A stretch of 64,000 nucleotides of DNA from assembly GCA_029582265.1 (NCBI GenBank), contig CM055816.1, forward strand, positions 33,491,049 through 33,555,048, read 5' to 3'. Shown here piece by piece: positions 46,034-58,228 of the stretch. Position 1 is the first letter of the stretch, and each line of letters opens with the position of its first letter. This DNA comes from Zoroaster sp. YZ-2022. Lineage: Eukaryota > Echinodermata > Asteroidea > Forcipulatida > Zoroasteridae. The translations under genes and the position numbers were made by a program. The notes under the pieces are model-generated. The model searched no databases. It saw only the letters and a program-made list of their open reading frames with translations, and was not told the origin of the DNA.

Positions 46034-46370
46034 GAAAATAAAAAATCCAAACAGAGTCGCAGCTGGCAAAAGAGCCGCCGAACTTAATAAAAAGAAAAAA
46101 CAAGAATTAAAAAAAGGTGCAACCAAAACTCGTTATGCGGCGCTTGCGCCGGGCAGAGCCGCTACGCTCGCGTCGCAGAGTGCTATACCAGAAAGCGCTG
46201 GAATAAACTACTACTATATCGCTATTGCCTTAGCCGTTGGAGGTTTTGCTTATTACTTGTTTTCCAATCAACAGCCAGCGTCGGTAAAAGCTCCGCTAAA
46301 AGGTATACCAAAACCCACACCAACGCCAGAACCTATACCCAGAGAACTTGTTGTTTTTGAAATGGAATAA
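45948..46370 (+). CDS. Polinton small basic membrane protein
   Basis: 140 residues. Gln/Thr-rich start, a basic KIKNPNRVAAGKRAAELNKKK block, a transmembrane segment (YYYIAIALAVGGFAYYLF) and a Pro-rich tail. The NP.RV..GK..AE.N pattern is typical of a small protein often found in Polintons next to the integrase. Overlaps the upstream gene. Intact. Confidence 0.6.
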   Translation: MEANELEKAQPEQTQAVETPSSVTKTNNKKIKNPNRVAAGKRAAELNKKKKQELKKGATKTRYAALAPGRAATLASQSAIPESAGINYYYIAIALAVGGFAYYLFSNQQPASVKAPLKGIPKPTPTPEPIPRELVVFEME

Positions 46371-46411
46371 AAAAAAAATTAAAAAAAATATATTTACAAG
46401 TATAAAATAGA

Positions 46412-46630
46412 ATGGATACAAAAGGAATCGTCAATTCAGCTTATCACAGTGCCGTTTTGGGACTTTTTACCATTTTATGCAGCATGCTCGGTAAAAAAGT
46501 ATTAAACATAAATCCACCCGATTTAGGAAAACTGGATATAAAAGACGGTCTAAAACTCACCACGACGGTTGCAGCGGCTTCAATGACGCAAATGTGGTTC
46601 TACATAATAAAATATATTGTACAATATTAA
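46412..46630 (+). CDS. Polinton two-helix membrane protein
   Basis: 72 residues: MDTKGIVNSAYHSAVLGLFT, a first membrane helix, the motif INPPDLGKLDIKDGLKL, and a second helix at the end. This small two-helix protein with PPDLGK is a regular Polinton companion just upstream of integrase. It ends 3 bp before the integrase ATG. Confidence 0.65.
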   Translation: MDTKGIVNSAYHSAVLGLFTILCSMLGKKVLNINPPDLGKLDIKDGLKLTTTVAAASMTQMWFYIIKYIVQY

Positions 46631-46633
46631 AAA

Positions 46634-47632
46634 ATGGATAAACGAATAAAACTAAAGCTACAAAACGTCTATTATAGTCCAGTTGGATATTGGAAAGGTC
46701 TCGACGCGATTAATAAATTAGCTCAAGAAACTAAGGTAAATAAAAAATTAGTTTCGCGGTGGATAAAAAAGCAAGCGCTGTGGCAAATTTATTTACCGTA
46801 TCCTAAATACATTCCTAGACCAACCAGTTCAAATAGTATGTTGGAAAAACCAAATGAGGTTCATCAAGCGGATTTATTGTTTCTTCTGCACGATAGTGTA
46901 GGTAAAAAGACGTACTAAACGCGTTAACTGTTGCGGATGAAGCCAGCAGATATAAAGAAGCGGAACCGTTAACCGATAAACCTGCCGCTCAAGTCGTTCT
47001 AGCGTTTGAAAAAAATTATAAACGTTCGCCGCTCACTTCGCCAAAAATTTTTAAAGTCGATCCGGGAAAAGAATTGATGTCAACCGTCGTTAAAATCATG
47101 AGTCAACACGATGTAAAAATCCAAAGAAGCCAAGCCGGGAATCATAGAGCGCAGGGTATAGTAGAGCGATTTAATAAAACTTTGGGCGAAATAATATTTT
47201 CTCATCAATACGCGCAAGAAATGTCGACGGATACAAGAAATAGAGAATGGGTTAAAAGATTACCGTCGGTCGTAAAAGCGTTAAACAACGAAACGACCAG
47301 ATTCATCAATTTAAAACCGAAAGACGCGATTAAATTGTCCGTTGTCGAGCAAAATCCAGCCTCACCAGCAATTACAAAAAATAATGAAAAAAGAATCCCT
47401 TTAAACTCGTTGGTGCGATATTTATACGCCCGGTGAAGCGGAAAAAGATACGAGACGTCGCACTACCGATCCTATATGGCGTATAGAAATTTATAGTTTA
47501 GCTAAAACGATGAAAGCGCCTAATCAACCCATCTTGTATTATTTAACGCCTAACGCTCCAGCTCGTAGTTTTGTAAGAGAAGAATTACAAATTGTTCCGC
47601 CAGATACGGAAAATCCACCTAAAAAATTATAA
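46634..47632 (+). pseudogene. Polinton retroviral-type integrase (two frameshifts)
   Basis: ATG at 46634. An N-terminal helical DNA-binding part (YYSPVGYWKGLDAI, WIKKQALWQIYLP) is followed by the catalytic core: Asp in VHQADLLF (46871), Asp in FKVDPGKE (47058) and Glu in IVERFNKT (47164), giving a D,D-35-E set. Frame changes occur near 46915 and near 47433; the last part (PGEAEKDTRR, DPIWRIEIYS) carries an SH3/chromo-like tail. It would insert the element into new sites. Convergent with the polymerase gene. Confidence 0.88.
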
Positions 47633-50600
47633 TTCTTTAGGTTATTGATGGAATCTTATAATGTCCGTAAGCGCGAGTATGTATTTTATCTTGTAAAATA
47701 TATCTTTTTTGTATCGAGTCCGTCTAGCGATTTTTTGTCAACTTTTATAGTGTAAAGATGATGACCCTTGCTTCTAATAAAATTCATCTTGCGATGATAC
47801 GATTTATTTTCGAATAAAACGCTTTTATAGTTTTCGTGTCTAATTTTCTTTTCTAAAACTTGCTTTTTAACGCCTTTAGCTTTTTTAAGTTCTTTGTAAA
47901 AGTAACGAGTACATTTTTGCTCTTAAACCTGCAAATTCAGAAATAGGTACCCCGGTACGCCAGCTGTTTCATCTTTAAATTTTCCAATCACTTTTTTATT
48001 AACTTCAGAATATAAAATTTTTTCTTTAGGATAATTACTAAAGTCATAATTATCCTTATCTTTTAATAAATCTTTATAAACGTCTTCTGTTTCAATATCA
48101 ACCATTAAACTGTCTGTATCCGTGTAAAGTAGATTACACCTATTATCGTATTTCCTTTTTAAATGATTGTAATAAAAATCGTACATGTACAATTTAGCTA
48201 ATTCTAAAATAGTCATTCCTACATAAATCGGTTTATTGAGTACGAGACTTGTTTTGTACGTATGAATCGCTGCCAAGCCTTCAAAAATCTTTTGCTCGGC
48301 AAAAGTCGGCCTTGCTATTTTTTTACAAATGCGTTTTTTGTCTTTTTCATCGTTCGGTCTCACGAGATCCACATTAATGAGATTTCGTACATTTTCCATC
48401 GTTTTTCCAAAAACTGAATTATTCATCAGTTTGTACAAGTCTTTCTCAAAATCTGATGTTGCGTCTTTTCTGAAACGAGTGTTTAAATCAATGTATGATT
48501 TCATCCACGGTGATTCATCAAATTCTAAAACGCGATAAATTCTCGTTAGTTTCATACCGAATTGTAAATATTTTTGTAAATTCTTATAATGAATAACGTA
48601 GTTTGTTTTGTTTTCTAAATTAGCGACTAATTTTTGAACGTTTGGAGCGGGTTTGTCGTCCAATAACTCGAGTTGATACGGCGACATCCATTCCTTCGCT
48701 ACCGTTAATTTCTCTGGCGCGAGCCGATAATCGTTATGAGAATCGTGTAAATTGTACGGATATTCTAAATCAACTTGTAAAATCTGTCCTCTTCCATATT
48801 TTAATCTTTTTTTCTTTTTATTAAAATAATAATCATTATTATTCTCGGGACAACCATTTAAAATTACCCGTTGGTAAAGGTTGACTCATCGCATAGCCGT
48901 ACAAATTATTCGCGTCTAAATACATAATGTAACTCGCTGGTCTCGATAGATCGTAACCCTCGCAATAAGAATTGTTTGCTTTAGAGTATCTATTACTCAC
49001 CGTAACTATTCCTCCTCTCAAACCTTTTTCTACAAATAAATACATGTCGATATCCGTCAACAACTGTAAAGTTATTTTTGAATATTTTAATAAAGCGTCC
49101 CAACTTAGGCCGGATCTAAACCGTATCGTTTCATACAAGTATCGCGAAAATTTTCAAAGACGTCCACTAATAACGAGACATCGGTACGCACGTACAAATC
49201 GTGATAATCACCCAAAGTTTTACAATCAAACGTATTCCAAACTTGTCTCGCGCGCGAGTATTCTTCTTTAGTAATACTCGACTTGTTTAAACTACTATAA
49301 AAATGTTTTTGTTCAGGAAGTTTAGTTTCATCAAAACGTTTAAAACCATCCATGTATTCGTAAGGATAAATACCCTTTTGCTTTAAAAGTTGCAATTTAT
49401 TATGATCGGGTTCGTGTAATCTCGTGATACGAAAAGATTTACTCTATTCAACCATTTTATCGAGCGAATAAGGTAAAAATTGAAAACTATCGAGAAATCG
49501 TAGTTGGTCGTTACTAAAAGAAATGTACTTTTCAATATTATTCGCGATACACGTCAAGTTTCCTTTCGTTTCACTCATTCCTTGCATGATGAGATGAGAG
49601 TCGTAGCCTCGTAAATTATTAATAAAAACAGGTATAAATGTTTTATACGGTTCTATTTTAGTTTTAAATTACATCTATCGTGTGCCGCGCCTCTATATTT
49701 TCCCGTAATGTGACAATGATCTCTAACTTTTGCGTAAGATTTTTAAAAAATTTCATTTTCAATTTCTTTTCTACAAATCCAACAACGACATTTTGGGTCA
49801 TTGAAATCGTGAAAATAAGACGTTTTGCATATCCAACACTGTTTAGCATTTTTTAAATCTTCTTCATCTTCTTTAGTCATTATTATTTTTCGAGGGTTTT
49901 TAAATATCGCGTTAATCTTTTTTACTTCATCCGCCATTTTATTTTAAAAATGTACAACGGCATCTTCATCCCTGTATGTAAAAGATGAAAAAAAATTCAC
50001 CGTCGCATCGAACCATAATGTACGAATAACCGCATGGAAGGTGCTCTTGTCTCGTCCAAGTTTTGTCGCCTAAATCTTTACTCATTAAAGGTAAAATTGC
50101 TTCAAAGTCTGCGTATAGTACAAAAGGAACTTTCATCTTTTTATGAAAAAAAAAAAAATTCAACGTATCATTTTTACCCTTGTTCGGCATCGTGTATTTT
50201 ACCGCTCTACCGCCTACACCTCTACACTCTTTCATGTGATCTAAAAGAACATCTTCTCTACTAAAATTACACAAGCAACGATCACAAAAGTGTTTTTTAC
50301 ACTTGTGCTTTGTTTGGTCAAAAAGTAATTTATTAAAATCCTTGATATCAACGTAGTGAGATCTAGTTCCTTCTTCTTCTTCTTTTCGGATCAATAATAA
50401 ATTTATACGTTCTTTCTCCCAATCTCCATCGTGAATATCATAAGGAACGACTGAATCGTATTTATCCAAACCATAAACGTTTATCACTAAGTCGTTTTGT
50501 TTCTCCACTTGATTAATCTGACTGATTGGCGTAGGAGCCTCGATACCATCAAAATTTAAACCATCCTCTATCGGGTATGTTGAGAGTCTATATGAATGTT

Positions 50601-50737
50601 CTATTTTTATTCCTTTTTCTTTTTTCATGTGAAAACGAGCGACACGAAGCGCCCATCGCAAACAATCGTCGTCTTTGTTTTTTACGTTGATGCACGCTTT
50701 TTTATTTCTTTATTATCCGGTAGCTCGATATAAGAAC

Positions 50738-51284
50738 CAGTGGCGTAGCTGGCTATGTTCGCCAGGGGGGGCGAATCGGATCCCAGGGGGCCCACCCCAA
50801 AAATGACTGTACAGATTTGTAGGGCCCCCTCTTTACCTGGGGCCGTGGGCAACTACCCTTTAGCCCTTATGTAAAAGCGGCCCTGTATACAGGGCCGGAT
50901 TTATAAGGGGGCAAAGGGGCACTGCCCAGGCCCCCTATGAGGGCCCCCAGACTAAGGACTTCCTTTATATAAAAAAAATGTAATAATTATAAAATTAGTT
51001 TTATATTTTTTTCGAAGAAATGCGGTTTATCATTAGTTTTAGTTCATTTTTTATTTGTCATGTAATTTAAATTCTATGTCGAGGGGCCCCCGAACCTGAA
51101 GTGCCCCGGGCCCCTCAAGGTCTAAATCCGGCCCTGCCTGTATAGTCCTGCCTGCTGGTGGGCCCGTCAGTCAGTCCCATAAGCATGTGAAAAAAAATTC
51201 GCATGTGTTAGGGGGGCCCACTTATTCTGGAACTGGAGCCAGAGGGGGCGGCCTCCCCCCTGCCCCCCGCTAGCTACGACACTG
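50738..51284. mobile_element. hAT-type non-autonomous element
   Basis: Ends CAGTGGCGTAGCT and AGCTACGACACTG, with the 8-bp duplication ATAAGAAC at 50730-50737 and 51285-51292, as expected for hAT. It holds a second hAT element at 50890-51136. No transposase. It lies within the polymerase gene. Confidence 0.92.
50890..51136. mobile_element. Second hAT MITE nested in the first
   Basis: Ends CAGGGCCGGATTTA and TAAATCCGGCCCTG; the 8-bp duplication CCTGTATA is at 50882-50889 and 51137-51144. The GGGGCCC-rich interior is non-coding. Confidence 0.92.
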
Positions 51285-52120
51285 ATAAGAACCACCCCTC
51301 AAAGGTTGATATTTCGAAATTGTAAGATTTAATTGTTCAAAACGATCTACGATCCATCCAGAACCTCTATTTGTACAAGTTGCTATAACTTCTTCAATTC
51401 TAGCAAAACCCCTAGCTAATTCGGCTTTAATATTATTCATATTTAATAAAATTATTTGTTCAGAAAAATTAATAGGAATCGTTGAAAAATCAATCGTATA
51501 CCGTCGTCTTTTTCGCTATAAAATTTAACCCACAAGTATATCATAAACTTGTACGGTCCAAATTCTTGTAAATCTAAAGTCAACTTTTCGATTATCGGCG
51601 CTTCGGCACCCTTGACAAATACATGTAAATCTTTTTCTCTTTTATGACCCAGCGGTATAGTCATTATTCGCTTTCGCAAATATTCTCCACCATCAATCGG
51701 TGGTTCATCAAATTCTAAATCACCTCTACGCCATCGTTTGACGATATTATACAAATCTTTTCGCAATCGTCTGTGCCCTACTACCGGAATACCTTCCGCT
51801 TCTATAACAGCACTAAGTTGACTCTTTGTTAATTTTGTTAATGGTCTTGGTTTATGTTGTTTTATATATCTTTTTACCGCTTCGACGGTAATAAGAACGT
51901 TTTAAATATTTACCCGTTCTCTCGTCTCGCAGTATAAAAATTGGTCTATGTTCTCGCGCAAATTCTTTCAATTCTCTCAATGTCCATTTCGATAAATATC
52001 TTCTTCTTTCCATCCTTTTTTTTTACTATTAAGCTACATAATCTGTTTTGTTTTTTCACTTTTTTAACTAAGATTTTCAATATCTTTTTTCAAAATTGTA
52101 ATACAACCTCCAGTAGTATA

Positions 52121-52383
52121 TGTAAATGGGGGTTCTGGGCCACTTGACCTCCTGCGGGGTTGTGCTAAGGGATTTTTTATAAATTTTATATTTTTCTAAT
52201 AATATTACATTTCTAACCAAATTTATATTTTTTTCTCAACAAAACACACGCGCGTCGTTCTCAAAAAATAATACATTTTTTTTCGAATAAAAATGACATT
52301 TTCTAATAATTTTTATTTTATTTTAAATATCCTTTTTTTCACAACCCCGCACGAGGTCAAGTGGCCCAGAACCCCCATTTACA
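52121..52383. mobile_element. MITE with TGTAAATGGGGGTTCTGG ends
   Basis: Inverted repeats of ~45 bp (TGTAAATGGGGGTTCTGGG...CACTTGACCTC) surround an AT-rich interior. It lies just outside the polymerase start. The same sequence is not present at the left side of the Polinton, so it is probably not the Polinton's own terminal repeat. Confidence 0.75.
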
Positions 52384-52745
52384 GGTGTCATTTGCTCCCC
52401 ACCCCAGCATATTAATCCCTGATGGCTGATGGGGCAGGACTGATTTGTCTCATTAACATACATTCATGCAGACTCAGTACGCCGCATTCACATTGAAAAC
52501 AGACTAGTGTTAATGGTGCATCGAGATTGAAAGCCCTATTACCGAATGATTTTATGACATTCACATCCTTTTGTAAGTCAGCCCTACCAAAAACGTTCTA
52601 CAAAGAAAAGACGTTCTTTAAAGAAAATACAAGAAGAAAGAACAAGTTTGTGTGTACAACCCTGTCTGTACACCTCCATTAAATGCTAGCTATAATTATT
52701 TTAGAATTTGTGCCCTTTTTATTTATTATGTTTTTATACATGCAG

Positions 52746-52971
52746 GCCGAAAAACTAGACACACCTATCCACTTGGATCCAAGTTAAAGAAGGGCGATTT
52801 GGATGATATGTGTATGGCCGTGTCAACAGGCATGTGCCAAGGAAGGCACAATGAATAGATCCAGTGTGAGGTATGTGGTGCTTGGTACCACTGCCTGTGC
52901 ACTGGAGTTGCTCTACAGGTAGCCAATGACATGAAGAACTTCCAATGCTGTCACCTGAACCATAGCACTAG
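52746..52971 (+). pseudogene. Candidate exon with PHD-like zinc finger, in-frame stop
   Basis: An acceptor (ATGCAG) at 52745 opens a frame GRKTRHTYPLGSKLKKGD, then a cysteine/histidine array: GMCQGRHNE, a TAG at 52856-52858, IQCEVCGAWYHCLC, and FQCCHL, before a donor AG/GTAGAT. The spacing C..C...W(stop)IQC..C...WYH..C fits a PHD finger, which reads histone tails; the expected Trp before IQC is replaced by TAG, one base change away from TGG. The last Cys pair is imperfect. Phase requires one base from a previous exon. Confidence 0.45.
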
Positions 52972-53711
52972 GTAGATCTATGTATTTCTTGTAGTTTAAA
53001 TATCAGCATGCTTTTTGAAATCACCCACAAAGTTAAATGAAAACACTTTATAAAATGAAGACGGTGACACCATGTGAAATCGTCCAAATTCCTTTAAACA
53101 AATACACAGTATTAAAAATAATTTGAAAACGTTTTCAAGATGATATTTTGGCAAATCAGTTAACATATTTAACTTTTAATGACATTTCAATTATAACACA
53201 ACGTGCTTGATAAAATTGCTTTGACTGTTGGTGACGTGAACCGGCTCAGAGACATCAAAGATTTGTCTGGAGAATGCATCGATTTTTTTTTAGGTGACAG
53301 ATATATACTTAATTAATTTAGTACAGAGTTTTTTTTAATCACCATTAACATATTCACACATTAGCAGTAGTCACAAACAAGTAGTATGAAATAATTATGT
53401 TCATTTTCAGCTATTATATAGAGGTATCAGAGTATATGCAGTTACAATCAGTGATCTGTAAATAATACAGATAAATTTAAGCTGCTTTGATTGACCAATA
53501 AATGTTCACAAAAATCACTTTCAATAACTACAATGAGGGAAAAGTTGTTAAGGAACATTTGTAAAAACAGCTGACTGGCTATACGATGAAAGAAAGCTAG
53601 ATGGCAAGATGCACCAGATGGTAAGCTTAGATTTCCATTCATACAGATGTCAAAATTTAAGTTAATTGCAAATAATTCATTTTGTTTCAAACATTTTTCT
53701 TTTTGCTTCAG

Positions 53712-54700
53712 ATACATCAAATATCCGACTTGATGCACCAGCTTACAGGATCGAAGCTTAACAGACGCATGAAGGAACACCTGCGCAACTTAACCCTCCG
53801 ACGAGGGAGGTACCCACGACTTTATTCGAACGTTGCACCTCTCCTCTTTTCAGTGGCAACCCTATCCCCTAGGGAATTAATTATATTAAAATTGTTCTCT
53901 GCATTCCCCATTGACTTTTTACATCCAAATGACTTCCCCACATGCCCTGCTATTGTCTAGAATTATTTTCAACCCCCAGATGACAAGACGTTGGCATAAC
54001 CCCTCCTCTTTTCAGTGGCACCCTAATTTACCTACTGTAAAAAACAGTAGGGCTCCCGTTTCGGAGGTTGTAATTATATTAAAAATTGTTCTCTGCATTC
54101 CCCATTGACTTTTTACATCTAAATGACTTCCACACATGCCCAGCTATTGTTTGGTATTATTTACAAACCCAGATGACACACAACGGCTGTGTAGTGTATC
54201 TATCTCTTGTATAATCTTGCAAACAGTAAACAACCGTCTGGTTTATCTCTCCGGCATGTAACCATACCATGACCCAACCCAGACACTCTGTCTGGGGGGG
54301 TTGGGGGTTATGCCTAGCACTGGCTGTCGCAAGACATCAAACAACACAGTCTGATGGTCAACAGATGGTTCCACTTATCAGTGGGTTAGATTTGGGGGGG
54401 GTCTTTATGTTTACACAATGGATGGTTGATTTTGTGCACAGATATATGGCAGTAATTTCTTTTCCAGCCCAGAAAAAAAAAACTACACAGCTCTGGGAAC
54501 TGACACCCCTTCTAAGATATGTGGAATGGTCCCCTTTAGGATATCAATGACTCTCAGCCATCTGTGGGTTTTTTTTCTGGGAGAAACAATGAAATACATA
54601 AAATCTGCCTCTACCAAGAGGAGGGCTCCCTCGCCGGAGGGTTAAAGATGACCGCAGATACCTTGATTGGTATGGAGATCATAGACATGAATAACTCCAT
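53712..54700 (+). pseudogene. Candidate exon interrupted by a TTAA MITE
   Basis: After an acceptor (TGCTTCAG) at 53711 the frame IHQISDLMHQLTGSKLNRR runs to TTAA at 53790-53793. After the MITE and the second TTAA (54642-54645) the sequence goes on in the same frame to a consensus donor (CCAT/GTAAGT) at 54701. Both parts look coding. Without the MITE the exon would be 137 bp. The protein segment is not recognised. Confidence 0.5.
53794..54641. mobile_element. piggyBac-type MITE inside an exon
   Basis: TTAA/CCCTCCGACGAGGGAGG at the left and CTCCCTCGCCGGAGGG/TTAA at the right form inverted repeats starting CCCT. Inside, a ~70-bp block with TTGTTCTCTGCATTCCCCATT and CATGCCC.GCTATTGT is duplicated (53893 and 54087). 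Confidence 0.82.
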
Positions 54701-55266
54701 GTAAGTAGGCCTATCCATCTTCCACTACCAACAAGTAATAAAATGTGTAATATTTGATGGAATTTTCATAAGGGTTTATTATTAGATGTGATGTTTGCCC
54801 TTCACTGGCTGTATATCAGTTTAGTATTTGAAAGGCATATGTCATAGGTTCATAGGTTCATAGGTTCATTTATTTTCCACAGTATCAAGACAGTAATGAC
54901 AATATCAATCAAGAAAAGTCAAGTACAAGAAAACGATGTTACTGAACAAATTAAAGAATAGATACAAAGCAAAAGTGATACTGCAGAGGGATCCATTTAT
55001 GAAGCAAAGCTTGTAGGCAATGGTCCCTTGATAACATGCACGCGCATTGAGACAGAGATAAAAATAAAGTTGAATGAACCATGAAGGCCCGTGGTCAAGC
55101 CACCAGTGAACAAAATATAAAGTGGGTCTCAATGCACATGCATGTTCACAAAGAAAAACAACAATTACTAAATCAACAATGGACTAACACAGACAAAGGA
55201 CAACAACTACACAGATGGTCTTGAAAGGTCAGGTAATATGGATTAGAATATACTGTAAAACACTCA

Positions 55267-56942
55267 TTAACAATAAGATTCCAATGTAACAGATTTAAAG
55301 ACACGTTTAAATATACAGATATTTTTGGAACCTTTAAGTTGCTCATTAAGCGTATTCCAAAGCATTGGTCCCTCAAATTTAATTGTTTTATGAGCTAGAG
55401 CAGTGCGGGTATAGGGAATGTGAAAATTAGAAACTTGGCGGGTGAAATGTGAATGTATTTCAGAATTAAGAGAAAACAAACATTTTATAGACGCAGGTAG
55501 CTTTGCACGGGTAAGCTGATACATGAGGGACCCAAGCTGAAGGCGATAGATATCCTTGATTTTTAAAGTCCTATGTTTAAACAAAAAGGGGGATCTGTAT
55601 GTGCATTAAATTCTGCAAAATTAATAACACGAAGGCCCGTTTTTGTAAGAGGAGGAGTCTATTAAGATTAGCAGCAGAACTAGCTCCCCATACAAGTATC
55701 CCATAGTTGAGGTAAGAAACAATCAAAGTATTATAAAGGGAATTAAGTACCAGTCCAGGGAGAAAATGTTTGATCCTGTTGATTACACCAATATTTCTGG
55801 CAATAATTTTACAAATGTAATCAATATGACTATTCCATTTGAGTCCACGGTCAACAAAAATCCCCAAAAACTTACAACAATCAGTTTTAGTTATGATTGA
55901 GTCATTAATCTTAACATCACATGGAACGTCACTGGCCGAGTGAATAATATATAGTTAGTTTTGGCAATATTAAGGGACAATTTATTGACCGTAAACCAAT
56001 TAGCAATAAGTTTAAGCTCATTATTAATAGTCTGTACAAGATAATTAAGGTTGCTATGAGAAAAGAATAAATTTGAGTCATCAGCAAACAATGTAAATGA
56101 GAGCACACTAGATGAATTAGTAAAATCATTAATGTATACAATAAAGAGCAACGGCCCTAGAATTGATCCTTGTGGTATGCCATATGTAAGGATGTCAGAA
56201 TCTGAATTTATGCCATTGATGGATACATATTGTGATCTATCTGAGAGATAACTCCTAAACCACTCAAGGGAAATTCCTCGAATACCATAGTAAGAAAGTT
56301 TATACAATAATATTTGATGGTCTATCGTATCAAAAGCTTTTGAAAGGTCGAGGAATATCCCCAGAGTATGTCTGGACTTATCGATTGCATTAGAAACTAT
56401 ATCAATAAAATCAAGAAGTGCATGAATAGTTGAATGTTTAGTTCGGAAACCAAATTGTGAATTAGTCAAAATATCAAACTTACCCAAAAACTTGATGGTG
56501 CGGGCATAAACACATTTTTCAAAAATCTTAGAAAAACATGAAAGAATAGAGATAGGTCTATAATTATTAATACAATAACGATCGCCCTTTTTAAAAACTG
56601 GAATGACTTTGGCAATTTTTAATTGTGATGGAACAATGCCAGTAATAAAGGAAGCGTTGACAATATGTGCAAGAGGTTTACATATAGCAGAGATCGACTT
56701 CTTAATAATAGAAATATTAATTAAGTCATGACCAGAGCTTTTTTGTTTTGTACATTGTTCACAATATCCATAATCTCAAATTCCTTAACTGGGGTAAAAA
56801 AAGAAAGAGTTAGAATTAGGGTTAGACATATAATCAGTAAAGCTAACAGATGAGTGCTTTGGTTGAATGTTGTCAGCAAGTTTAGGACCAATGTTGATAA
56901 AGTAATTATTAAAGTGATTAGCAATTTGGTCAGGATCATCAA
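55267..56942 (-). pseudogene. LINE ORF2, reverse transcriptase and C-terminal region
   Basis: The main RT frame (56487 to 55891) has NSQFGFRTKHSTIHAL, FLDLSKAFDTIDHQIL, GIPQGSILGPLLFIVY and LFADDSNLFF, which includes the catalytic FADD; two other frames carry KSRHT..., the thumb (GIFVDRGLKWNSHI) and the C-terminal KIKDIYRLQLG segment. The stretch 56487-56942 has the RT start in further frames (FFTPVKEFEIMDI). All the RT blocks are present but need several frame changes. Confidence 0.85.
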
Positions 56943-56953
56943 TTAGTTTATCA

Positions 56954-58228
56954 TTAACAAAAAATACTGTTTATACTGCGAGAAGAATGATTTTGATTCA
57001 GAACAGAATTAATGACCTTCCAAGTATTGCGAATGTTGTCCTTTTCTTTTTCAAACTGAAGAGAATAGTAATTTTTCTTAGATAAACGTAGGACACTAGT
57101 CAAGGTATTTTTATACTTTGTGTACTTGCGTTTATGGGAAATTGAGGGATTAGACAAGTACTGACGATACAATTTATTCTTTTTCTTAATAGATCTAAGG
57201 AGGGAATGTGTAATCCAAGGTGTACTTGAGTTGTGTTTAGCTTTGGAATTGTTATTTCGACGTACTAGCGGAACATTTTGATCATACAAAAAATTAAAAG
57301 TATCCCAAAATGTATTGTATGCAGTATCAGGATTATTACAACTGAAAACGTTTGTCCAATCAAAAGTGTGTAAGTCATTCAAGAAATTATCAAAGTTCAC
57401 CCCATAAAGATTACGAGAAAAAGAATAAGTATTATTGCGATTGTGAGAAGGGCTAGAGTTGGGAGACTGTATAAACATAAAAATTGGCAAGTGATCTGAA
57501 ATATCGGAAATTAAAATACCAGAATTAGATGATGGAACAATATTTGATAAGAAATTATCAATAAGTGTAGCAGAAGTATCGGTAATACGTGTGGGCTTAA
57601 CAATTTGAGGGAGAAAGGAATGAGATGTAAATAAATCGATAAAGGACTGGGAGCTTGAATTGGTATAATTAAGTAAATTAATATTGCAATCCCCAGAAAT
57701 TATGCAGGACTTACTACCACAATCAACATGAGAACATATCATCTGAAAAGTACTCATGAATTCATCGTGAACAGCAAACGGTGTTTTATATACAACACCT
57801 GCAATGATGTTTTTAGTATAAGGAATACAAATTTCAACAAATAGTGACTCAAGAGAGTCATCTGAACAATTTAAATCTTCCCTGATAGTAATATTCAGTT
57901 CACTTGAAACATAGAGAGCCACTCCACCACCAGCCTTGGTGCCCCGTCTATTATTCACAACGAGCTCATAACCAGGCAAAAAATAGTAACTGTGGGGAAC
58001 TGATTTGAGCCAAGTTTCAGAAAGTGCAATAATAGAAAATTTATAATTTAATGAATTTAAAAAAATCTTAAGTTTATCTATATTTTTCTGGAGACTTCTA
58101 ATATTTATGTGCAATAAAGAAATAGGATTGTCATCAATCGGCTTAGGAAATTGCTCTATGGAATAATATTGAGTGTTATTAGATAAGTAAGATGGAGTAT
58201 CATTGTCATTATCTTCTTCAATGTTCAT
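56954..58228 (-). CDS. LINE ORF2, AP endonuclease domain
   Basis: An open frame of 424 codons begins MNIEEDNDNDTPSY. Endonuclease motifs in order: LLHINIRSLQKN, IALSETWL (metal-binding Glu), GGGVALYVSS, GDCNINLL, and SDHLPIFMF (catalytic Asp-His). This domain nicks the target DNA. Continues into the RT in another frame. Confidence 0.9.
   Translation of the reverse strand: MNIEEDNDNDTPSYLSNNTQYYSIEQFPKPIDDNPISLLHINIRSLQKNIDKLKIFLNSLNYKFSIIALSETWLKSVPHSYYFLPGYELVVNNRRGTKAGGGVALYVSSELNITIREDLNCSDDSLESLFVEICIPYTKNIIAGVVYKTPFAVHDEFMSTFQMICSHVDCGSKSCIISGDCNINLLNYTNSSSQSFIDLFTSHSFLPQIVKPTRITDTSATLIDNFLSNIVPSSNSGILISDISDHLPIFMFIQSPNSSPSHNRNNTYSFSRNLYGVNFDNFLNDLHTFDWTNVFSCNNPDTAYNTFWDTFNFLYDQNVPLVRRNNNSKAKHNSSTPWITHSLLRSIKKKNKLYRQYLSNPSISHKRKYTKYKNTLTSVLRLSKKNYYSLQFEKEKDNIRNTWKVINSVLNQNHSSRSINSIFC

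Larger units (their letters stand above)
47637..52013 (-). pseudogene. Polinton protein-primed DNA polymerase B, split by a hAT element
   Basis: Read right to left. The start near 52013 (MERRRYLSKWTLRELKEF) leads to an N-terminal region with DLYNIVKRWRRGD and a GSGW-type motif near 51340. The hAT element interrupts at 50738-51284. Next come zinc-like CDRCLCNF...C, exonuclease motif 1 (VLYADFEAI, about 50100), exonuclease motif 2 (NLRGYDSHLIM, about 49600), polymerase A (MYLDANNLYGYAMSQPL, about 48905), B (KLMNNSVFGKTMENV, about 48400) and C (LYTDTDSLM, about 48117), then the C-terminal FAGL.A.MYS-type region to a stop at 47637. This is the polymerase that defines Polintons. Frames change at several places, so the copy is inactive as read. 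Confidence 0.88.

Noticed and set aside
52121..52383. Terminal inverted repeat of the Polinton
   Set aside because: Both halves of this inverted repeat lie on the right side and no copy is present near 22.9 kb, so it is a separate MITE.
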